This document shows positions 1 to 4,851 of a stretch of 5,519 nucleotides of DNA, one piece after another; within the stretch, counting starts at the first letter, position 1; the number at the start of each line of letters is the position of its first letter. The stretch spans positions 1 through 5,519 of the forward strand of contig CAMHPM010000131.1 in assembly GCA_946187025.1 (NCBI GenBank). The letters are read 5' to 3'. Source of the DNA: an uncultured Prevotellaceae bacterium. GTDB lineage: Bacteria > Bacteroidota > Bacteroidia > Bacteroidales > Bacteroidaceae. A program made the position numbers and the translations under genes. The notes under the pieces are model-generated. The model ran no database searches, was not told the origin of the DNA, and saw nothing but the letters and a program-made list of their open reading frames with translations.

Positions 1-183
1 GAAACTAGATCCATACATTTTGTATCAGAACATGACAACATCTTGCATGTTGTAGTATTAAAACGACACACGTTTGAGACTACATTAATAAATGAAAATA
101 CTGATAGTATTAAATTTGACAAAAGATATATTCTTACACTTGAACAATTGGAAAATATTAATTACAATATAAAATATCATTAA
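1..183 (+). CDS. 3' end of an unidentified gene (partial, 60 codons)
   Basis: Reading frame 1 is open from the first base of the window to a TAA at 181-183, giving the last 60 residues of a protein whose start lies outside. The other two plus frames meet stops early (a TAG at about 5-7 in one and at about 53-55 in the other), so frame 1 is the only plausible plus-strand reading. The peptide is hydrophilic, with many N, E, K, T and I residues; it runs from ETRSIHFVSEHDN to a terminal NINYNIKYH. It has no membrane segment, no sorting tail and no motif I recognise. The DNA is clearly more AT-rich than the hflX operon to the right, which suits an accessory or transferred gene. Function unknown; the coding call rests only on the open frame and protein-like composition. 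Confidence 0.5.
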   Translation, partial: ETRSIHFVSEHDNILHVVVLKRHTFETTLINENTDSIKFDKRYILTLEQLENINYNIKYH

Positions 184-212
184 GATAATATGTTTAACCA
201 ACAAATGCACAA

Positions 213-401
213 TCATAAATGAGGAACATCCACTTCGAACGAGAGCACATACACTCCGTGTGGCAGGGTGGAGAGGTGGATTACCGACTCCTCACTCTCG
301 ATGGCGTAGGTGGCCGAATAACTGAAAGCCAGAAAGTACACATTATGTAGCATAGGCCATGCCGGTTCTTCTCCGCCATGACTCACGACTACAACGTGCA
401 A
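213..401 (-). pseudogene. Decayed 3' fragment of an exported-protein gene (C-terminal sorting-domain-like)
   Basis: The minus strand is open for 62 codons. Its end reads IESEESVIHLSTLPHGVYVLSF, in pieces ESVIHLSTLPHGVYVLSF, and then stops at VDVPHL. The pattern of an acidic or polar stretch, a beta-strand, then LPHGVYVLSF is what the last strands of Bacteroidetes type IX secretion C-terminal domains look like (L-P-x-G-[VI]-Y). Codons such as GCC, ATC, GAG and CTC match the hflX operon and not the AT-rich flanks, which supports a coding origin on this strand. No ATG start exists: the only start is a TTG at 399-401, and the same frame meets TGA about nine codons upstream, inside the 34-bp repeat. 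No signal peptide or catalytic domain precedes the domain. The simplest reading is the stranded tail of a lost gene. A small real gene or chance similarity cannot be excluded. Confidence 0.4.
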
Positions 402-412
402 GTAGCTTATCC

Positions 413-446
413 CAAACCGGCCATTTCATCGGGGAAATCCGCTCTT
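413..446 (+). repeat. 34-bp direct repeat, copy 1
   Basis: These 34 bases, starting CAAACCGGCCATTTCATC and ending AAATCCGCTCTT, recur without mismatch at 1560-1593. This copy ends 38 nt before the ATG of the secreted-protein gene at 485. Weak similarity continues about 10 bases upstream (GTAG...TAT at 402-409 against GTAG.TAT at 1551-1558). The repeat can fold: C418-G420 pairs with C439-G441, and ATTTC 423-427 pairs with GAAAT 434-438, with two bulged C's and a six-base loop. Its role is unknown. It could be a shared 5' leader element, a recombination footprint, or a fragment of a lost gene. Confidence 0.9.
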
Positions 447-484
447 GAACACCTTTATTATTAACAATTAAACAAAAAAGAATT

Positions 485-1546
485 ATGAAGAAATTATTAT
501 TTATTTTGATCCTTGCAACAACATCGTTGGTACAGGCGACGTCTTCGTTTGCTCAGGTTGAACATCATTCTATTCTAGATGGAAATCCTATTTGGGTGTA
601 CTATGTTCAAGCTCACAAAGCAGAGGATGTACCCGAGGTTTGTCTAAATCAAGTATCATTCGGTAATGAAGTATATAAATGGTGTGCGAATTTCTTAATA
701 ACCTACAGACAAGATTGTTTCCTGCGCTTTTTTATAGGTGATACACTGTTATACGATGGTATTGTTATGCGGCGTATCATGTGTGAAGCATTAGATATGG
801 ATGGCAAACAACTATCTCCGAAAGTATTTTATTTTGGAGCTACTAATCCATATAATTGGGATATATGCAGAGAAGAGGGTTATTACGTATATGGGTATCA
901 ATATGCGGGAATACCAAAATATTCAAAAAACACAGCTGATTTTATAAAACACACAACAGGTATACCAAAAATATATGAAAGCCTTTTGTTCGATTTTAGT
1001 TTGGATTGTGGTGATTCTGTCTTCGTCTTTGACAAATCTGATCCAAAATGCGATGCATTTCCAGTGGTATCAAAGGAACTTGTGACAGTGGCCGATGGTA
1101 GCACTCGATATAAGACAACATATCGGTTTAAAACCAATAATCATGAAAATGAAGTATTCATCGATGGCATAGGAGGAATCAATACAGAGAACCCTCCATT
1201 CGGCTTAGCATATCACTCATATCCAGAAGGTACGATATACTTCAACCGCCACAACCTCAACTGCTTCATTCAAAATGGCAAAGTGGTGTATATAGCACCG
1301 CGCGAAGGACTGGAGAACGATGAAGAGTATGAAGGCTCGACCCGTTTCCGAGATATGCCATTCTATCCCTACATCACTCCTGAGAGCGTGGCCGACGGTA
1401 CATACGTGATTGCCGACGATGTGAACAATATTGCTGGCGACGAAACGGCCAAAGGCAAATCAATCTACAACCTGCAGGGCCAGCGCACCAGCCGACCGAC
1501 AAAGGGAATACATATCATTGGCGGCAGAAAAGTGCTGGTGAAGTGA
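485..1546 (+). CDS. Secreted Bacteroidales protein with C-terminal sorting-type tail, function unknown
   Basis: The product has 353 residues. Residues 1-23 form a classical signal peptide (KK, then LLFILIL, then an S-F-A cleavage site before Q24), so it leaves the cytoplasm by Sec. The middle shows a pattern I associate with uncharacterised Bacteroidetes exported proteins: a FIGDTLLYDG strand, RRIMCEALDMDG, ESLLFDFSLDCGD at about 165-177, a TVADGSTRYKTTYRF strand, EVFIDGIGG at about 223-231, and NCFIQNGKVVYIAP. The last 28 residues (SIYNLQGQR...PTKGIHIIGGRKVLVK) match the short C-terminal tail common on Prevotella/Bacteroides surface proteins, suggesting type IX-like sorting or anchoring. No catalytic motif is visible. 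Several cysteines (in YKWCANF, RIMCEA, NWDICREE, SLDCGD and NLNCF) could form disulfides outside the cell. The ATG is preceded by an AT-rich leader without Shine-Dalgarno, as usual in this phylum. Roughly the first 750 bases are AT-rich while the last 300 resemble the hflX operon, so the gene looks mosaic. It is bracketed by the two 34-bp repeats. Exported location is well supported; activity is not known. Confidence 0.85.
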   Translation: MKKLLFILILATTSLVQATSSFAQVEHHSILDGNPIWVYYVQAHKAEDVPEVCLNQVSFGNEVYKWCANFLITYRQDCFLRFFIGDTLLYDGIVMRRIMCEALDMDGKQLSPKVFYFGATNPYNWDICREEGYYVYGYQYAGIPKYSKNTADFIKHTTGIPKIYESLLFDFSLDCGDSVFVFDKSDPKCDAFPVVSKELVTVADGSTRYKTTYRFKTNNHENEVFIDGIGGINTENPPFGLAYHSYPEGTIYFNRHNLNCFIQNGKVVYIAPREGLENDEEYEGSTRFRDMPFYPYITPESVADGTYVIADDVNNIAGDETAKGKSIYNLQGQRTSRPTKGIHIIGGRKVLVK

Positions 1547-1559
1547 GTGTGTAGATATA

Positions 1560-1593
1560 CAAACCGGCCATTTCATCGGGGAAATCCGCTCTT
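1560..1593 (+). repeat. 34-bp direct repeat, copy 2
   Basis: Identical to 413-446 over all 34 bases, in the same orientation and 1147 bp downstream. It begins 13 nt after the stop codon of the secreted-protein gene and ends 35 nt before the ATG of the small lipoprotein-like ORF at 1629. That spacing is almost the same as copy 1 to its own downstream start. The same bulged hairpin is possible (1565-1567 with 1586-1588, and 1570-1574 with 1581-1585). Flanking sequence diverges immediately on the 3' side. Confidence 0.9.
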
Positions 1594-1628
1594 AAAATGA
1601 AAACAAACTGAAACAGATAATCACAATC

Positions 1629-1760
1629 ATGAGGTACCTCATACGTACATATATAGTAATTGTTTTTCTCGCCGTCATATCCTCCTGCTCTCCGCGGCAG
1701 GAGGAGACGGCATTTGGAGAAACTGACATGCGAAACTTCAGTTATTTCAGGTGTAACTGA
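1629..1760 (+). CDS. Small lipoprotein-like ORF (43 aa), possibly a truncated gene
   Basis: The ORF starts at ATG 1629 and stops at TGA 1758-1760. Residues 1-20 read as a lipoprotein signal peptide: R2 and R6, then the hydrophobic run YIVIVFLAV, then the lipobox ISSC with the lipidated cysteine at residue 20. Signal peptidase II processing would leave a mature peptide of only 24 residues (SPRQEE and so on after the cysteine) with an acidic pair at +6/+7, reminiscent of surface-export signals of Bacteroidetes lipoproteins. The leader (AAACAGATAATCACAATC) is typical for the phylum. The short mature part has no recognisable domain and no continuing frame follows the stop. It may therefore be a genuine small lipoprotein, a lysis- or entry-exclusion-type peptide, or the 5' stub of a larger gene that was lost. 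A strong hairpin covers codons 15-28, and the stop lies in a second hairpin. Confidence 0.45.
   Translation: MRYLIRTYIVIVFLAVISSCSPRQEETAFGETDMRNFSYFRCN
1671..1711 (+). other. Strong bulged hairpin inside the small lipoprotein ORF
   Basis: GCCGTC at 1671-1676 pairs with GACGGC at 1706-1711, and TCCTCCTGC at 1680-1688 pairs with GCAGGAGGA at 1697-1705. This gives 15 Watson-Crick pairs, mostly G-C in the outer part, interrupted only by a three-base bulge (ATA, 1677-1679) and closed by an eight-base loop. No T-run follows on either strand (ATTTGGAG on plus, GAGAAAAACAA on minus), so it is not a classical Rho-independent terminator. It covers the lipobox codons. Possible roles are translational control, mRNA stabilisation, or the remains of a structured RNA. 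Confidence 0.7.
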
Positions 1761-1761
1761 A
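1737..1761 (+). other. 8-bp hairpin spanning the small ORF stop codon
   Basis: TTCAGTTA at 1737-1744 pairs perfectly with TAACTGAA at 1754-1761 around a nine-base loop, and the TGA stop of the small ORF is inside the 3' arm. An A-run follows on the plus strand, so the U-tract of an intrinsic terminator is missing. In minus-strand orientation only a short GTTTC follows. It may mark the 3' boundary of the small transcript or protect its end. Confidence 0.4.
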
Positions 1762-1783
1762 AAAAAAGTGAATGCAATGCATG

Positions 1784-1810
1784 TTGTCAGAAACTTTTTG
1801 CGTAAATTTG
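1784..1810 (+). promoter_or_regulatory. Predicted Bacteroidetes-type promoter for hflX
   Basis: TAAATTTG at 1803-1810 matches the phylum's -7 consensus TAnnTTTG exactly. A TTG at 1784-1786 could serve as the -33 element, although the 16-nt gap is shorter than the usual 19-21. Sequence between and after the boxes (CTTTTTGCG, then CA just after the box) also looks typical. Transcription would start near 1817, leaving a leader of roughly 75-80 nt before hflX. It lies just beyond the small lipoprotein ORF, so it would separate the hflX operon from the left-hand genes. Confidence 0.5.
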
Positions 1811-1893
1811 CACGTGGAAATATATGGTTAAAGAGAATGTTGTTCAAATTGATAATCTAAGGTTCTTTAGTTGATTAAGAGTTAAAAGTATAG

Positions 1894-3105
1894 ATGAAGG
1901 AATTTGTTATCAGCGAGGCCAAAGTGGAGACAGCCGTGATAGTGGGCCTCATCACTCCATATCAGAACGAACGTAAGACTCGTGAATATCTCGACGAGTT
2001 GGAATTTCTGGCCGATACGGCCGGGGCACGTGTTGTGAAGCGGTTCACGCAGAAGGTGAACGGCCCGAGCAGTGTGACGTATATTGGTACTGGTAAGTTG
2101 GAGGAGATAAAACAATATATAAAAGAGGAGGAAGATGCCGAACGCGAGGTGGGTATGGTGATTTTCGACGACGAACTGAGTGCGAAACAGATACGCAACA
2201 TAGAGAAGGAGTTGCAGGTGAAGATATTGGACCGCACATCGCTCATTCTCGACATCTTTGCCATGCGTGCCCAGACAGCCACGGCCAAGACTCAGGTGGA
2301 GCTGGCTCAATATAAATATATGTTGCCGCGACTTACCCGCTTGTGGACTCACCTCGAACGCCAGCGTGGTGGTAGTGTGGGTCTGCGCGGTCCTGGTGAA
2401 ACTCAGCTCGAGATGGACCAACGTATCATCAGGAACCGCATGTCGCTGCTCAAGCAAAGGCTCAAGGAAATAGATACGCAGAAAACCACACAGCGCAAAA
2501 ACCGCGGACGACTCATAAGGGTGGCACTCGTGGGATATACCAATGTGGGCAAATCGACTCTGATGAACTTGCTGTCGAAGAGTGAGGTGTTTGCCGAAAA
2601 CAAACTCTTTGCCACGCTCGACACAACGGTACGCAAGGTGATAATCGACAACCTGCCGTTCTTGCTGAGCGACACCGTGGGGTTTATACGCAAACTGCCT
2701 ACCGACCTTGTCGATTCGTTCAAATCGACACTCGACGAGGTGCGCGAAGCCGACATGCTTGTACATCTGGTTGATATATCACATCCCGATTTTGAAGAAC
2801 AGATAAACGTGGTGAACAAGACCCTGGCCGACCTGCAATCGGCCGACAAACCAACTATCATCGTGTTCAACAAAATCGATGCATATACCTGGGTAGAGAA
2901 AGATCCCGACGACCTCACCCCCAAGACTCGCGAAAACATATCGCTCGACGACTTGATGCAGACATGGATGGCACGTATGGGCGACGACTGCTTCTTCATC
3001 TCGGCCACACATGGTACCAACCTGCCCGAGCTGAAGGAGTTGCTCTACAAGAAAGTGCGCCAGCTCCATGTGCAGAAATATCCATACAACGACTTTTTAT
3101 ATTAG
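1894..3105 (+). CDS. hflX: GTPase HflX (ribosome splitting/rescue factor)
   Basis: HflX is a cytoplasmic GTPase of the Obg-HflX superfamily. In characterised bacteria it binds 50S subunits and splits stalled 70S ribosomes, notably under heat or antibiotic stress. This 403-residue protein has the full layout. The N-terminal HflX domain spans about residues 1-195 and includes YIGTGK and the family signature GLRGPGETQLE at 163-173. A basic helical linker (RNRMSLLKQRLKEID...) follows. The G domain has G1 GYTNVGKST at 214-222 (K220, S221 for phosphate and Mg2+), a switch I threonine in DTTVRK (243-248), G3 DTVGF at 260-264, G4 NKID at 326-329, and G5 SAT at 370-372. The normal hydrophobic switch residue after DTVG is present (F264). 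The short C-terminal tail ends in PYNDFLY. The start is fixed by an in-frame TAG directly before the ATG. It is the first gene of a likely three-gene operon, 30 nt before the next gene. Confidence 0.97.
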   Translation: MKEFVISEAKVETAVIVGLITPYQNERKTREYLDELEFLADTAGARVVKRFTQKVNGPSSVTYIGTGKLEEIKQYIKEEEDAEREVGMVIFDDELSAKQIRNIEKELQVKILDRTSLILDIFAMRAQTATAKTQVELAQYKYMLPRLTRLWTHLERQRGGSVGLRGPGETQLEMDQRIIRNRMSLLKQRLKEIDTQKTTQRKNRGRLIRVALVGYTNVGKSTLMNLLSKSEVFAENKLFATLDTTVRKVIIDNLPFLLSDTVGFIRKLPTDLVDSFKSTLDEVREADMLVHLVDISHPDFEEQINVVNKTLADLQSADKPTIIVFNKIDAYTWVEKDPDDLTPKTRENISLDDLMQTWMARMGDDCFFISATHGTNLPELKELLYKKVRQLHVQKYPYNDFLY

Positions 3106-3135
3106 TGAATACAAACACACAAAACAGATAAAACT

Positions 3136-4827
3136 ATGAGACCATTAACCCCACATGAAATCGCAGTGCTCAAGGAGCGCAACTGCAGCGCAGAGGACTG
3201 GAGCCAGATTGCAGTATCCGACGGATTCATTGCCGACTCACTCACTAACGTAAACTTCTATGGCAGTATAGAGATTGGTGCTTTGACAGGCACCATTGGT
3301 GTGGAAGAAGGATTTGAGCGCCGCTGTGCCATCCGCAACGTGACCCTGAAGGATGTAAGCATAGGCGATAACTGCTTCATCGAAAACATAAGCGGATATA
3401 TAGCAAATACCAATATTGGCAACTGTTGCTACATAGCAGGCGCTGGTATCATCAGTACCACCGGCACACCGACGTTTGGTAACGGAACGGTCATATCGGT
3501 ACTCAACGAGGGTGGCGACGGCAATGTGGTCATCTACGATAAACTCACAGCTCAGGTGGCATGGCTCATGATGCACTATCCCGAGGTGCGTACGCTGATA
3601 CTCAACGAGATTGCCGCACGTCCAGAGTTCACACGTGGCGAAATAGGGCAGGGATGCAGAATCGTAGGCACGGGTGAGATATCGAATGCCTACATCTGTC
3701 CGTTCTGCGAAATACAAGGTTCAACACACTTGAGCAACGTAACACTGCTCAGCAGCAGCGACGCTCCTACATTCATCGGCCCCGACGTGATTATCGAAAA
3801 CTCTGTCGTGGCCAAAGGTGCTACTGTCACCACCGGTGCAAAGGTGAGCGACTCGTTCGTGGGCGAATCGGTACATATCGGTAAAGGATTCTCGTCAGAG
3901 GCATCGCTCTTCTTTGCCAATGCATATATGGACAACGGCGAGTCGTGTGCTGCATTGTGCGGTCCGTTCTCCTGCTCACACCATAAATCCACGCTCCTCA
4001 TCGGCGGACAGTTCTCGTTCTACAATGCAGGTTCAGGCACCAACCAGAGCAACCATGCCTACAAGATGGGTCCGATACACTGGGGTGTGCTCGAGCGTGG
4101 TTCAAAGACTGCATCGGGCAGTCACATACTCTGGCCGGCACATATCGGCGTGTTCTCGATGGTGATGGGCAAGCTCACCACACATCCACGCCTGCAGAAC
4201 CTGCCGTTCTCATACGTGTTGGCAACCGGCGAAAAGACATACATCGTGCCGGGAATCAACCTGAAGACTGTAGGCACATGGCGCGATATCAACAAATGGC
4301 CAAAGCGCGACGGACGACCGGAATCGGCACGACGCGACATCATCGACTTCGACTTCCCTAATCCATATATCATACAATTTGTCATCGCTGGCAAGGAAAT
4401 CCTGCAATCGCTGCTCGAACAGCAAGGGCTCGATGCCGACGAATACCGATTTGAGGGCTGTTATATCAAGTACAAGGCTTTGATCGACGGAATAAAATAC
4501 TACGACCTGGCTCTCAGACTCTACACTGCCGACCTGCCGACCGACGAGTGGCTCGACCTTTGCGGAATGCTCACTCCAAAGAAAAACATCGACATGCTCA
4601 TATCTGATATAAATGAGGGCGAAGTGACCACTACCGACGAAATAGTCGATAACCTCACGACACAGGCTCGCCACAACAAATACCTATACTCGCCGGCCAA
4701 GACTCCAGAATACCTCGAAGCATACGACGAGTGGCTCGAAATGATACGTCGCGATGCCGAGCGTGAGTTTGCAATGGGCGACGTAGATGAAACCCAGCTC
4801 AAGGATTTTCTCGAGAAAGTAAAGTAA
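3136..4827 (+). CDS. DUF4954-type left-handed beta-helix (hexapeptide) protein
   Basis: The product has 563 residues and no signal peptide, so it is probably cytoplasmic. Imperfect hexapeptide repeats typical of left-handed beta-helix proteins run through the first two thirds: IGDNCFIENI...NIGNCCYIAGAGII at about 76-106 and IGQGCRIVG...FIGPDVIIENSVVAKGATVTTGAKV...HIGKGF at about 170-252. A highly distinctive block follows at about 280-351 (CSHHKSTLLIGGQFSFYNAG, then GTNQSNHAYKMGPIHWGVLERGSKTASGSHILWPAHIG, quoted in parts, and HPR). I recognise this block as the DUF4954 family, sometimes annotated as related to UDP-GlcNAc pyrophosphorylase. Sugar nucleotidyl- or acyltransferase chemistry is only suggested by the fold, since no nucleotidyltransferase G-x-G-T-R motif is seen. 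The conserved CSHH, NQSNHAYK and WPAH histidines could bind metal or substrate. The last 180 residues are helical and acidic, probably a separate C-terminal domain (DUF6819-like, from memory). An in-frame TGA at 3106-3108 limits the start. It lies between hflX and an M16 peptidase with short gaps, so it is probably co-transcribed. Confidence 0.85.
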   Translation: MRPLTPHEIAVLKERNCSAEDWSQIAVSDGFIADSLTNVNFYGSIEIGALTGTIGVEEGFERRCAIRNVTLKDVSIGDNCFIENISGYIANTNIGNCCYIAGAGIISTTGTPTFGNGTVISVLNEGGDGNVVIYDKLTAQVAWLMMHYPEVRTLILNEIAARPEFTRGEIGQGCRIVGTGEISNAYICPFCEIQGSTHLSNVTLLSSSDAPTFIGPDVIIENSVVAKGATVTTGAKVSDSFVGESVHIGKGFSSEASLFFANAYMDNGESCAALCGPFSCSHHKSTLLIGGQFSFYNAGSGTNQSNHAYKMGPIHWGVLERGSKTASGSHILWPAHIGVFSMVMGKLTTHPRLQNLPFSYVLATGEKTYIVPGINLKTVGTWRDINKWPKRDGRPESARRDIIDFDFPNPYIIQFVIAGKEILQSLLEQQGLDADEYRFEGCYIKYKALIDGIKYYDLALRLYTADLPTDEWLDLCGMLTPKKNIDMLISDINEGEVTTTDEIVDNLTTQARHNKYLYSPAKTPEYLEAYDEWLEMIRRDAEREFAMGDVDETQLKDFLEKVK

Positions 4828-4851
4828 TTAAAACAATAAAAAACAGTGATC

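Larger units (their letters stand above)
184..484. other. Intergenic stretch with gene debris and an AT-rich leader
   Basis: About 300 bases without an intact gene. It holds, in order, a short AT-rich spacer after the partial gene, the minus-strand sorting-domain-like fragment, the first copy of the 34-bp direct repeat, and an AT-rich leader of 38 nt that ends at the ATG at 485. A plus-strand frame from the ATG at 219 reads about 41 codons to a TAG, but its peptide makes no sense and it lies opposite the minus-strand fragment. I found no TAnnTTTG promoter box and no hairpin followed by a T-run. Confidence 0.6.

Noticed and set aside
427..446. GKSAL-like Walker A reading of the repeat (frame KPAISSGKSAL)
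   Set aside because: It exists only in one frame of a very short open stretch with no P-loop domain around it, so it is chance similarity.
413..1593. Insertion sequence or transposon with the 34-bp repeats as ends
   Set aside because: The repeats are direct, not inverted. No transposase or integrase lies between them and no target-site duplication is visible.
413..1593. CRISPR array
   Set aside because: There are only two copies, 1147 bp apart with a gene between them, so there is no spacer periodicity.
1671..1711. Rho-independent terminator
   Set aside because: The stem is strong, but no T-run follows on either strand and it lies inside an open reading frame.
1515..1847. 110-codon minus-strand frame opposite the small lipoprotein ORF and repeat copy 2
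   Set aside because: It overlaps the 3' end of the secreted-protein gene, the repeat, both hairpins and the hflX promoter. Its peptide has no recognisable pattern, and the plus-strand lipoprotein reading is better.
1660..1860. 66-codon plus-strand frame starting at TTG
   Set aside because: It runs through the hairpin and the predicted promoter, has a weak start and a low-complexity basic peptide, and overlaps the better-supported small lipoprotein ORF.
1882..2766. Long minus-strand open frame (294 codons) opposite hflX
   Set aside because: hflX carries all the GTPase motifs on the plus strand. The antisense frame is a by-product of its codon usage; its histidine- and leucine-rich peptide is typical of such shadows.
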